Shown piece after piece: positions 11,989-22,301 of a stretch of DNA of 64,000 nt. How positions within the stretch are numbered: the stretch's first letter is position 1; every line of letters starts with the position of its first letter. Location of the stretch: the NCBI GenBank assembly GCA_007922305.1, contig ML677365.1, positions 17,352,448 to 17,416,447 on the forward strand. The letters run 5' to 3'. Position numbers and translations under genes: made by a program. The notes below the pieces were generated by a model. It was given only the letters and a program-made list of their open reading frames with translations. It was not told the origin of the DNA and searched no databases. Origin of the DNA: Dermatemys mawii. Its lineage: Eukaryota; Chordata; Testudines; Dermatemydidae.

Positions 11989-13677
11989 TTGCCTCGTACT
12001 TGTGTGAACAGTGCAGATAACTTCTGCTATGTTTGTGGTGAAGTGACTTTTGCATCACAAAAGCGCAGTATAACCACTATGGTTAAGAAAGCCTATCACC
12101 TTTATTTTGGCTGCAAAATTGGAGATCAGGACAAGAGGTGGGCCCCACACATATGCTGCAACACTTGTGCAACAAATCTTTGCCAGTGGTTGAACAGGAA
12201 AAGGAAATCTATGCCTTTTGCAGTGCCAATGATTTGGAGAGAGCCAACAGATCATAGCAGCAATTGTTACTTCTGCATGGTGCCTCCAGTTGGGAAAGGT
12301 GTGTCAAAGAAGAAAAAGTGGACTGTGCATTATCCAAACATTCCATCAGCTATACGCCCAATACCCCACGGAGAAGGACTGCCGGTTCCTGATGCACCAG
12401 AATCATTCTCACTTGAGTCAGATGAGGAAGAGGATGAAACTTCTGGTCCTGAACCATCAATGTCACAGGACCCACATTTTCTCCCATCCTCCTCCTCTGA
12501 ACCACACCTCATAACACAAGCTGAACTGAATGACCTTGTCAGGGATTTGGAACTACCCAAGAGTAAGGCAGAGCTGTTGGGCTCCAGACTACAGCAGTGG
12601 AATCTCCTGGCAGTTGATGTTAGGGTTTCCATGTTCTGTGACTGTCAAAAGGATCTTGTCCCATTCTTCTTCATGGAAGGTGATCTTGTAGCCTGCAACA
12701 ACATCGATGGTGTGATGGCAGCCCTCAACATCGTTCACGATCCAGATGAGTGGAGACTCTTCATTGATTCATCGAAGACGAGTCTTAAAGCTGTTTTGCT
12801 GCATAATGGCAATGTTTTGCCATCAATTCCAAGTGGTCATGCAGTCCATATGAAGGAAACCTATGACAACATGAAACAACTTTTGAGGTGCATAAACTAT
12901 GACCAACATCAGTGGCAGCTTTGTGGCGATTTGAAGGTTGTTGCTCTCTTGCTTGGTCTGCAGACTGGATACACAAAGTACTGCTGTTTTCTCTGCGAAT
13001 GGGATAGTCGTGCAAGAGATTCCCACTACATCAAGAAAGATTGGCCACTCCGACAGTCATTGGAGCCTGGGAGGAAAAGTGTTCAGCATCCACCACTTGT
13101 TGAATCAAGGAAGATTTTGTTACCACCCTTACACATCAAGCTGGGTCTGATGAAGAACTTTGTCAAGGCCATTGACAAAACACAAGCAGCTTTCAAGTAC
13201 CTCTGTGGAAAATTTCCAAGGTTAAGTGAAGCTAAGATAAAGGAAGATGTCTTTGTTGGTCCTCAGATTCGTGAACTTCTTCGAGATGATGCATTTGATC
13301 ATGCACTGCGTGGCAAGGAAAAGACGGCATGGAAAGCCTTCCAGTTAGTGGCAATACATTTTCTCGGAAACAACAAGGCAGACAACTACAGGTTGTTGGT
13401 GGAAAACTTCCTCAAGGCATACAAAAGCCTTGGTTGCAACGTGTCACTAAATATACATTTTTTGCACTCTCATCTAGATTTTTTTCCACCGAACTGCGGA
13501 GCAGTGAGCGATGAGCACGGCGAGCGATTTCACCAGGACATTGCAACAATGGAGAAACGCTATCAGGGCAAATGGAGCCCATCAATGCTTGCAGACTATT
13601 GCTGGACAGTGACAAGAGATGCTCCATTTAATGAATACAAGAGACAAGCCAAGAAGCGCCGAGTAGACACTGAATAG
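11989..13677 (+). CDS. Transposase-like protein with N-terminal zinc fingers and RNase-H-like core (start codon apparently lost)
   Basis: An uninterrupted 562-codon frame occupying most of the transposon, ending at TAG 13675-13677. The first codon used here is TTG, and an in-frame TGA (11980-11982) lies just upstream. The first in-frame ATG is 12079, after the first cysteine pair. Because PRTC followed by a cysteine pair at the extreme N-terminus matches my recollection of related proteins in arthropod and other animal genomes, I infer an original ATG changed to TTG. Visible order: C13-x2-C16 and C57-x2-C60, a ZAD-like zinc arrangement; C93-x2-C96; an acidic stretch at 143-151; FIDSS with D260; CGDLK with D314 followed by the cysteines of CCFLC (332-336); LPPLHIKLGLMK at 378-389; SDEHGERFHQD with E512 and H515; a basic KRQAKKRR tail suited to nuclear import. 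D260, D314 and E512 are my candidates for a DDE-type catalytic triad. The likely role is cut-and-paste excision at the flanking inverted repeats. Exact superfamily not determined. Confidence 0.82.
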   Translation: MPRTCVNSADNFCYVCGEVTFASQKRSITTMVKKAYHLYFGCKIGDQDKRWAPHICCNTCATNLCQWLNRKRKSMPFAVPMIWREPTDHSSNCYFCMVPPVGKGVSKKKKWTVHYPNIPSAIRPIPHGEGLPVPDAPESFSLESDEEEDETSGPEPSMSQDPHFLPSSSSEPHLITQAELNDLVRDLELPKSKAELLGSRLQQWNLLAVDVRVSMFCDCQKDLVPFFFMEGDLVACNNIDGVMAALNIVHDPDEWRLFIDSSKTSLKAVLLHNGNVLPSIPSGHAVHMKETYDNMKQLLRCINYDQHQWQLCGDLKVVALLLGLQTGYTKYCCFLCEWDSRARDSHYIKKDWPLRQSLEPGRKSVQHPPLVESRKILLPPLHIKLGLMKNFVKAIDKTQAAFKYLCGKFPRLSEAKIKEDVFVGPQIRELLRDDAFDHALRGKEKTAWKAFQLVAIHFLGNNKADNYRLLVENFLKAYKSLGCNVSLNIHFLHSHLDFFPPNCGAVSDEHGERFHQDIATMEKRYQGKWSPSMLADYCWTVTRDAPFNEYKRQAKKRRVDTE

Positions 13678-13887
13678 GACTAAACTATGTACATAATAGT
13701 TTTTTGCCTTTTGTTTCGTAATACATTTTATTTATATAACCCTTTTGCTGATTTTTAAAGTGGTACATAAACAGGACAGGTGAAATATTATCATGTAAAG
13801 CAACCATGAAAAGACCTAGGTTTATAATTTATGATTAAAACTCTACTATCTACACAATATACATAGAGATAAAATGTAAAAACTCAA

Positions 13888-14014
13888 ATATCTTAGAAAC
13901 AGTAGCCAATCAGTTGTTTTAATTGTCATATTTGAATTCAGCACATCAAAATACATAATAAATATCACATTTTATCTCTGAAGCAGATGACTTCTAAAAA
14001 ATTGTAGACCAGTG
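13888..14014 (-). repeat. Right terminal inverted repeat of the 2.5-kb transposon
   Basis: Inverted partner of 11479-11595, ending TGTAGACCAGTG. It contains an AATAAA at 13957-13962, about 280 bp after the transposase stop, which could serve as the polyadenylation signal for the transposase transcript. Confidence 0.75.
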
Positions 14015-14017
14015 TTA
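14015..14017. repeat. Target-site duplication TTA, right copy
   Basis: Matches TTA at 11476-11478 on the other side of the element. Confidence 0.6.
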
Positions 14018-15497
14018 TGGGCGTAATGTCCAAAAGGTTTTGTAAATGTCTTGAGATGGTTTACAAAATCATAGGACACCACAGAGGGAGGAAATTAAAG
14101 CATATTATTTAAGATGGCAGATATCTTGTGAAATCAGCTAATCTGAGAGATTTCACTCATTTGAGGCAGAAAATTCACAAGAAAAACTAACATGTGAAAT
14201 ATCAGCTTTGTCAAATCTGAATCCAAACTTTCACTCTGACCCAGCTTTCTGCCAGAATATTAACATAAACCTAATCCAGATTCAAGAGTGACGTACAAGG
14301 TTTAGCCATGCAAATTTTCTTATTGTCAATAAAAGCAGCAGGTTGAAATTCCTTGAATATCTGTTAAATCGACAAGACAGGAAACTCAGATGATTATGGC
14401 TGAAACTTTGCCTTTGATTGGTGCTGGGATATTGTGGCCAATATAGTCCTTTCCCAGGGTTTGTGCATTTCAGAAAACCATTTTAACAATTTTTCCATCA
14501 CAAATTACTCATTTCTATAAATGTCAATAACAAATGTTATCACACAAAACATAGTCTGTCCCTGGAAAGCTATCACTGGTTAAGTCACATCTTAGTTGTG
14601 TTGTCAGTTCTTCTAATATCTTTATATATACAGAAAAACAAAAGGAGTGTATTGTTAGTGAATTTGGTACCATAATTTACCTAGGGTGATGCTGCCTGGA
14701 ATGTGAACTATGAATATGAGGAAAGATAGTTTGAACACTGTCATTTCCTTCACTGGGTCACAAAATATTAATAGATGTTTAACAAGACATAACAAAAGAT
14801 AAGTAAAATCTTATGTGCTCAAAATAGTTGGGAAATCAGAAGTGAATAAGAATAGACTAATTCTTTCTTATCTGGGATTTTGAATGTTTATTCTTGCTTT
14901 CCGATAAAAGGCATTTTCTCAGACACCCACTCCTTAGCTGTCTTCCCTGTTTTCACACCCTACTTTATATATACTAAACTACTTACCGGAAAAGATGCTT
15001 ATGTGGCATCTGCCATCTTGATCAACACTAGGGATTAAACAAAGGATAGCCTGATCCGAAAGCATGAAACTCTACAACTTGAGTTAAAGAACCAGCCTTT
15101 TAAGTCATTAGGTGCCCCACATCCTCTTTGGATCAAGCACTGAGTCTGGCAAGATGCTCTTGGAGGTGCTGAGAACAGTTGCTTAATGTGAGGCAGGATG
15201 AACATCTTTCTGCATCATATTGAGCAAAATATACTGTTGTTTACTAGTGCACCCAAGTAAGATTTGCTCATCATTGAAAGTGGGGATTCTGCCAGAGGCT
15301 ACTGGGATGACGTGAGAAACTAAGAGTTAAAACACTTAACTGTGATTTGGTATATGTAAATAAAGTGCTTAGCAGCCAGTGGCTGTAAAAAGACTCTCTA
15401 ATCTGCCACAGAAGAGTGTCACAGATCCCAACGACTGGCCCAGCTTGCTATCAAATAAATTGAGCATTGGCCATAAGGGATACGATTCCTTTCCTTC
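14018..15497. other. Non-coding stretch, no gene seen
   Basis: AT-rich DNA without a supported gene. It carries the right member (14981-15007) of a 27-bp direct repeat whose partner is at 8111-8137, 24 of 27 bases identical. No other element boundary is clear. Confidence 0.45.
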
Positions 15498-16274
15498 AGC
15501 GGTGAAAGTAAGCCGGTATGCCCTGGTATGGCGTACTGGGAAGAGCCAGTGCACTGTACCGGGGCGGCCCGGCTTCCCCAGGCAGCAATTTAAAGGGCCT
15601 GGGGTTCCAGCCAGTGCTTGAGCCCCAGGCCCTTTAAATTGCCACCAGAGCCCCATTGCTGGAGCCCTGGGGTAGCAGCTGTGGAGCTCCAGGGCCCATT
15701 TAAAGGGCCCAGGGCCCCTGCTGCTTCTATGGCCCTGGCCCTTTACATAGCCACTGGAGCCCCACCGCCGCTCCCACAGCTATTTAAAGGGCCCAGGGCA
15801 GTAGAGGCAGCGGGAGCCCTGGGCCCTTTAAATAGTCCCCGGAACCCCGCAACCGCTACCCGGAGCCCTGGAGTAGTGGCGGGGCTCAGGGGGCTATTTA
15901 AAGGGTCCCAGGCTCCCCCTATCTTTACCACCTTGGGCCCTTTAAATAGCCCCTCCCACCCCACCCCCCGGAGCTCCACTGCTGGAGCCCTGGGAGCAGC
16001 GGCAGCCGAGGGCTCCAGCAGCAGTTTAAAGGGCCAGGGGTGGTAGCGGTGGCCGAGCCCTGGGCTCTTTATACCGCTTCTGGAGCCCCTGGCCGCTGCT
16101 GCTACCCCAGCCAGGGAGAAGAGGAGGGCAATTACCAGTGTGAGGCTGTGTTGGTGCCAGCTCTTACCCCTAGCCCCGTCCCTTCCACCTGAGGCCCTGC
16201 CCCTTCCAGGGGCCAGAGCCGGCACCAACACAGTCCCGTACCAGTAAGTCCTTATTTTTACTTTTACCCCTGCT
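15498..16274 (+). mobile_element. GC-rich hairpin-array element
   Basis: A 777-bp GC-rich element whose ends are roughly inverted: AGCGGTGAAAGTAA on the left and TTACTTTTACCCCTGCT on the right. The interior alternates TTTAAAGGG (15589, 15699, 15783, 15897, 16025) with its complement CCCTTTAAA (15630, 15739, 15824, 15938, about 16065; two are mutated). Every forward-to-reverse step is 40-41 bp, whereas the reverse-to-forward steps vary (44-87 bp), so the array is five hairpin-like dyads of constant size. Open frames on both strands (15618-16046 plus, 15743-16450 minus) repeat FKGPRAP- and GPLNSP-like segments and are by-products of the dyads. The origin is unknown to me. Confidence 0.65.
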
Positions 16275-16621
16275 TCCCTTGCTCCAGGGCAACGGGGTGT
16301 GGGGAGGGGAAGACAGAGAGCACAGCAGTTTACTGCTGATCTCCTAGAGAAGAAACAAACTATGCCTCTGCTGGTGACACTCAGAAGTGTGTTCCTGCAG
16401 CTCTTACAGAGGAGGTGGCCTCTTGTTGTTGCTCTGTTGCTGAACAACAAAAGGGTCCTGAGGTTGGGAGTTGCCGAAGAGACTCATGTCTATACTTTGT
16501 CCTCTATCACCATCAAAATAAACAGCTTCAGCCCATCCTCTGAACTAAGGGTCTACATAGACATGGATATCCCCATAGGCCTGCTTGTTTCTTACAACAG
16601 CCACCGTCTTTGAAGCCTCCC

Positions 16622-16800
16622 CTGCTCTTTGCAAAGGTGGGTAAGTAGTATTATTCCCACATTATAGATGGAGAAACTAAGGGATGAAGACATTAAGTGA
16701 TTTGCCCACAGTCTGGTAACCCAGAATCAGGGGAAGAGCTAGGAATAAAATGTAAGCCTTCTGATGAAAACCTCTGCTCTAACCTCTAGACATGCCAGCT
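16622..16800 (-). mobile_element. MIR SINE, reverse orientation
   Basis: Contains ATTATAGATGGAGAAACTAAGG, AAGTGATTTGCCCACAGTC and GGGGAAGAGCTAGGAATAAA, in the order expected for the reverse complement of the MIR core. MIR is an ancient tRNA-derived SINE of amniotes, long inactive. Confidence 0.75.
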
Positions 16801-17404
16801 CTGTGGCATATGTACAAGCTGTTTGCCACCAGGATAGGATTTTGTTAATAAGTCTTTGATTAGATGTGAATCCTAATCCTAAAGGTTATTCACTTTTTAA
16901 ATATTCATGTAAATATCTGATTGTTAAGGCAAAAATCAAGCCTTTGCTTCCTCTATAAATATTTCTGCAATGACCCAGAATGATTGGCCAACATGCCTGC
17001 CAACACTCCATTAGATGTCATCCCATTTTACAATTAACTATTATCATTTGATAAGTTCTTGGGGTTAAGAATACAGATGTAAGATCTCCAAGATTTCCAG
17101 TGGGAATACTTCATATTAGAAGTATGTTTCCCTTGAGAATGACATCACCACAGGGACACATATATCAAATATTTTGCCCATCGTATTTTGAAAGCTTCTT
17201 CAGAAATACAAAATATGCTTTTTGTCTTGAAAAAGCTCTTCTATTGGCCTCAAGTAAACAAACTATAATTTAACTTTTTTAAAAAATATAGAACAAAAAA
17301 GTATCATGGGAAACAATAATAATGTAATCAACAAAGGAAGCATGTTTTAATATACTTTGTATATAATGTGTACTTTATATGAAATAGTTTAATTCTTTTT
17401 GCTT

Positions 17405-17990
17405 TGAGGAGATGCGTTCCAGAACTTCACTCCTCTGATGTTTAGAAACAGCCTTCCAAGGGAAGCAGTGGGAGCAAAAGACCTATCTGGCTTCAAGATT
17501 AAGCTTGATAAATTTATGGAGGAGATGGTATGATGGGATCAATTAATTGTCAAAATTATGTTATCTTTGAGTATTTATGGTAGACGGGCCTGGTGGCCTG
17601 TGATGGGATGTTGGATGGGATCTGAGTTACTACAGAGAATTCTTTCCTGAGTGTCTGGCTGGTGAGTCTTGCCCACAATCTCAGAGTTCAGTTGATCACC
17701 ATATTTGGGGTCGGGAAGAAATTTTCCTCCAGGGCAGATTGGCAGAGGCCCTGGGGTTTTTTCACTTTCCTCTGCAGCGTAGGGCACAGGTCACTTGCTG
17801 GAGGATTCTCTGCATCTTGAAGTCTTTAAACCATGATTTGAGGACTTCAATGGCTCAGACATAGGTTAGGGGTTTATTGCAGGAGTGAGTTGGTGGGCAA
17901 GATTCTGTGGCTTGCATTGTGCAGGAGGTCAGACTAGATGATCATAATGGTCCCTTCTGACCTTAAAGTCTATGAGTTGTCATTTTGTGA
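17405..17990 (+). mobile_element. CR1 LINE 3' fragment
   Basis: The last part of a CR1 retrotransposon. It includes the AAGCTTGATAAATTTATGGAGG segment typical of the end of the ORF2 region, a long 3' UTR with the GGGTCGGGAAG...TTTTCCTCCAGGGCAGATTGG block, and the terminal GTCAGACTAGATGATCATAATGG...CTTCTGACC signature. It is 5'-truncated, as usual for CR1, and has no functional coding left. The open frame on the opposite strand at 17575-17787 is a shadow. Confidence 0.8.
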
Positions 17991-20894
17991 TGGTATTAAA
18001 CTCTTTAGGTAGCATAGCCTGAACTAAAACTTCTGATTTGAACATCCAGATTTTGAGAAGTTTGCATCTAGGTTCAGATCTGACGTTCATAGCTAGTCTC
18101 TATCCGCAGTATACAGTCATCCAAACATAGGTCCGAACCTTCCCCCAAACTTTGGAGAAATCTGCCAGCCACACCTGGGCTCAATCTTTGTTTATAAAGG
18201 ATGGATTTTCATCAGTGACTGTCAGTTAAGTATGTTAAAGGCCCCACTGTTATGTAAATAAGTGAATATCAAAGGGTAAATAAGGTGGGATATTTGTTAG
18301 TTAGTTTGTCTGGGTTTCTTCTTCTTCATTGTCATCTTCTCCTCTTCCTCCTCTAATTTATGCTTTTAGTTGTGTGTTGCAGGATTTAGGAAAAGTGAAG
18401 AGTAGCAAATTGAAATGAGTAGAATCTACTATGTCACTTGACTCTTCCATACGGATTCTGGTTTCCATTACATCAGTGTAAATAAGGAGTGACTTTACTG
18501 ATGTTAACACAGTTCCACTGGAGCGGAATTTGTGCATGTGTGGGGAGGCTCAAACCCAAAGAGTCATCTTTGATATCCCAGAATACAACATAATTGTAAG
18601 TAATGTATGCGGAGACAGCTCAATCCAAGAACAAAGGTCTCCAATTTTTTTAACCTTGTTGGAAGTATAGATATTTATTATCTCATAGTACAATCTGGGT
18701 CCTTTTATTCAGGTTTTATTTGTTACAGAGCTAGGGAGCACTGGTCTTTCAGTCAGGACAGCTTTTACTGAAGACATTTTTTAAATTGACTGTTGCCTTG
18801 TTGAGGCTGATGAATGCAATTTCTTTAAAAAGGTTGGTGGCCGCATTAAAGGGCTATGTGGGACTTCCTTAATCACAGTTATTGTTTTAGACTGGTTCTA
18901 GATACAAACAAGTAAAATGCTAAATATTCATTCAAAAAGGTAGCAATATATTTACTACTGTTATCTTAAATAAAGCCCCACATGAACTATAAAATCATTT
19001 GATAATGCTAACTTTTCCAAAACTATTTAAAATTGAGTCTTAAATATGACCCTGAGAACAATATTTTACATAAACAAATGAATATTTAAAAGACTTTATT
19101 AAATAAAATTGAAGGCTGGTTAAATTTTAAATCTACAGTTTAAAAAATGTTGTATGCAACATTTTATCATTGTTTTCGTTCTCAGATCTATAGCATTTCC
19201 ATAACATTTTGATGTAGAATCCTTTCAATACACATTTATAAGAAACAGGAGTATTTATAATCTTACTCACTAAACAATAATTAAATGAAGTTTTAGTGTA
19301 AAAACTATTTTTAAAAATACCATACCGCAATATTTTAAATACCCATTATGTATAATTGCATATAGCACAAATTTAGATAATTTATACAAAATATTCAGAA
19401 GGAAATGGAATTCTATTAGATGTTTGGTCTTATGAATAAAGTCATACATACTGTAGTTTGTGTGTGAGATAATTTAAAATATAAAATGTGTATAGTAAGA
19501 GGTATGTTGAACTGTTCTCAGCTAATTCAGAAATCCACAAATTTAGGGTGCTTTACATATCAAAAGAGGCACAGACATCTCTTCTATTCCTCTCACTTCA
19601 GTTCACCTATCAGTTCACACCAGACATAGGTGCTTGAGACTTCATGCAAGCAGAGGTGAGAACTGCTAAACTGAAAGAAAATCTAAGTGAAAGGGAAAAG
19701 CTATTCTAAGAACTTTCACATGTCTCCTGTTGCTAGGGAAACCAGTTTCTTTGTCTGCATGTGGTCAGAATCAGAGTATTTGCATCATCTGAAGTCAGAC
19801 TCTCAGACAAAGCACATTGCATCATGTTAACATGAAAGTAAAATATTTGTTGCTTAAAACCAATGACAAGGAAAAGTACTAAAATATAACTGAAAAAATA
19901 GTTATCTGTTTTCTTATTTTGGGGAAATTTTGGAGACTGGAGCTGTAGTCTGACATTCTTTTAAAAAGGATAAGAAATATTGAAGAATCTGTCTGCCCTG
20001 CAAGTCTGAGATATACAGAAACCTTTCTATTTTTATTGTTATTCATATTTCAGTAGAACTGTCAATTCTTTTTAATTCCTCACCATTGGGTCTGACCCTG
20101 CAAAGTGCTGAATACTTTGTGTGAGGCTGTCTGCTCTCAACTCCTCTGATGGCAATGGGAGTGAAAGGCGGTCAACTTTCAAGACCAAGACTGGGGCCTA
20201 GATAAGTCAAGACCATACATGGTGAGCTATATCCTGCCCCGCTATCTATCTAAGCATTTATAAAGCACCTGCATCTCCCATTAGGCTCCATCTCAGAATC
20301 TGCCTCAATGTATGTAAAAGGAAATTAAAGCACAACATAGATCTATTTTGGTGTCTTGTGTGGATCTTTCCATTATAAAAGAATGACAGTCACAATACCA
20401 ACCAACCTTCTATCTTCTCCACAACACAGAAAAACAAGAACAGAGAAGACCTGAAACAAACAAATAATTCATCCCAAGAAGGTGTCTTTTACACTGAAAA
20501 AGGATATGAGCCAGGCACTCCATGAAGACCATTAGAAGATTTTGCTGTTGCTAATCAATTTTACTTGAAAAGTGCTCATATTGAAGAGATGGGCATAGGT
20601 CTAAAACCCTAAGATAGACAGAAATTCTTCAGAATTGCCCTTAAAGTTCTGAGAAACTTGAATGTCTTTGAAGATTAAGAAATGACTTGATTAATCTAAA
20701 TATCAAAATGAGGAACAAATATTTAATTTCACTCCAGCAGAAAAAGATTGGAAATAAGATATAATTTTTTAACAGTGAGAGTAATTAAGCATCAGAGCAA
20801 TTCACCAAGGGTCATGGTGGATTTTCTATCAGTCACAATTTTAAAATCAAAATGGGATGTTTTTGTAAAAGATATGCTCTAGGAATTATTTTAG
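17991..20894. other. Non-coding AT-rich stretch
   Basis: No supported gene. A CAGTGTAAATAAGGAGTGAC segment near 18,475 resembles decayed copies of the palindromic element noted at 46425-46526. 18.9-19.5 kb is especially AT-rich. Confidence 0.45.
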
Positions 20895-20985
20895 GGAAAT
20901 TCTATGGTCTGTATTGTACAGGAGGTCAAACAAGATGATCACAGTGGTCCCTTCTGGCCCTGGAATCCATGAATCTATGAACTGT
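20895..20985 (+). mobile_element. CR1 LINE 3' terminus, short fragment
   Basis: Reads TACAGGAGGTCAAACAAGATGATC, then AGTGGTCCCTTCTGGCC and a CCATGAATCTATGA tail, the diagnostic CR1 3' end. Only about 90 bp remain. Confidence 0.75.
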
Positions 20986-21931
20986 GCATTCTCCAGAAGG
21001 CAGACCAGCAGTACATGAAACATCATTACTGTAAGGAAAAATAAAGAAAGGCCTGTCTGAAAAGTATAGTAAAATACACAGAACTCTACTGAATTAGCAG
21101 GTTTCAGTTACAGGTTTCGAGATCACCAGACAACAGGCTCCACAATTTAGTAAAACAGATTGTAATTTTAGGCCTCTTTTGAGTCAAAGATGCAGAAACA
21201 TGGGGAATGAAAAAAACTTCCAAATTTAGTTTAAAAATACAGATGTCTTTGTTTTTTCATTGGCAATCCTAACACTTTTGCCTTTGGACATTTTATTTTC
21301 AAGAAACGTCTGTCCAATTTGGACCTGTCATGGTGTGACTGTGATTCGTTAGAGATGTTACAAAAAGCAAAGTTACTCATGCAAGGAGAGCCTATGGATT
21401 CAGAATCGCATGATCAAATAGCAGATATAGCAGTGCACTTCAAGATTACAACAAAAGAGTAAAAATCATTTGCACTTCTGTAGGAACTTTTATTCAAGGA
21501 TCTCTAACCACTCTACAAGCATTAATTAATCACGTTTTTCAGAGAGGTGGCATAATAAGAATTCATTGTCACCTCTGGGATGGAAAATGACACATTTAAA
21601 AGCATATGTCAACACTATACAACAGCTCGGGGTAGTAAAGTAAGGATAGAATCCAGTTGAGACTGCAGGAGGGACTTAAGTAGGCAGCATGTAATTACCA
21701 ACACTGAGTTTGGTCAGGATATCATATTTAAATCCCCAGTGGTAGGGAAACTGCCATGGGATCTTTATGGCAACAAGTGGTCAGGTAGGAAAATGTTTTA
21801 TCCAAAAGGCAGCACTGTGTTCTGTTTTACATCTCTTCCAAGGGAACTTTGAGCTAAATTCTTTTCTCACTTTACGCAAAGTATAAATCCAGCATAAATC
21901 CATTGCCAATTCTTGTCTGAGTAGAACCCTA
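20986..21931. other. Non-coding stretch, nothing recognised
   Basis: No supported gene or repeat boundary between the CR1 tail and the hAT-type element. Confidence 0.4.
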
Positions 21932-21939
21932 ACTACTCC
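21932..21939. repeat. 8-bp target duplication ACTACTCC, left
   Basis: Matches ACTATTCC at 22294-22301 in 7 of 8 bases. An 8-bp duplication is the hallmark of hAT insertions. Confidence 0.6.
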
Positions 21940-22293
21940 CAGGGCCAGCACTACTCATTAGACCACCTAGGCAGTCACCTAGGGCAACAGAATTTGGAGG
22001 GAGGCTTTTTGGTGCCCTTGGCGGCATTTCAGCGGCAGGTCAACAGGTTGTCCGCCGAACAGTGTCAACAGAATTGCCACTGACAGGGGGTCGGCTTCTT
22101 GAGCTGCCACTGAATTGTCAGCAGTGCTTCGGCGGTAGTTCAACAAGTAGACATGATGTCAGCAGCAATTCGGTGGACGCTATCATGGTGCTCCTCGGTC
22201 GTGGCAGCAATTTGGCGCCCCCTCCTACTGTTGCCACCTAGGGTGGCAAAACACTTACTGTCTAGGATGGCAAAATACGTGCCGCCAGTCCTG
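21940..22293 (+). mobile_element. hAT-type non-autonomous element, CAGGGCCAGC ends
   Basis: A 354-bp non-coding element starting CAGGGCCAGCAC and ending GCCGCCAGTCCTG, flanked by near-identical 8-bp duplications. The interior repeats GGCGGCA, TTCAGCGGCAG and similar blocks. Its ends resemble those of the element at 47934-48095. The minus-strand open frame at 22140-22412 runs out of it and is not a gene. Confidence 0.7.
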
Positions 22294-22301
22294 ACTATTC
22301 C

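Larger units (their letters stand above)
11479..14014 (+). mobile_element. Near-complete 2.5-kb DNA transposon with CACTG/CAGTG ends
   Basis: A 2,536-bp DNA transposon with everything expected of an autonomous copy: inverted termini, a single long transposase frame and a flanking TTA duplication. The left end CACTGCTCTACA pairs with the right end TGTAGACCAGTG (11 of 12 bases). The similarity continues inward, with gaps, through TGATTGGCT (11571-11579) against AGCCAATCA (13904-13912) and AAGATAT (11589-11595) against ATATCTT (13888-13894). CACTR termini recall the CACTA/CMC group, while a TTA duplication also fits TWA-type targets of PIF/Harbinger. The protein does not let me choose a superfamily from memory. 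I infer a fairly recent insertion, because the frame is open while neighbouring repeats are heavily decayed. Confidence 0.8.

Noticed and set aside
11669..12058. 129-codon minus-strand frame overlapping the transposase start
   Set aside because: Shadow on the strand opposite the transposase and the motif repeats; no domain.
15743..16450. 235-codon minus-strand frame
   Set aside because: Its repetitive residues come directly from the GC-rich hairpin array.
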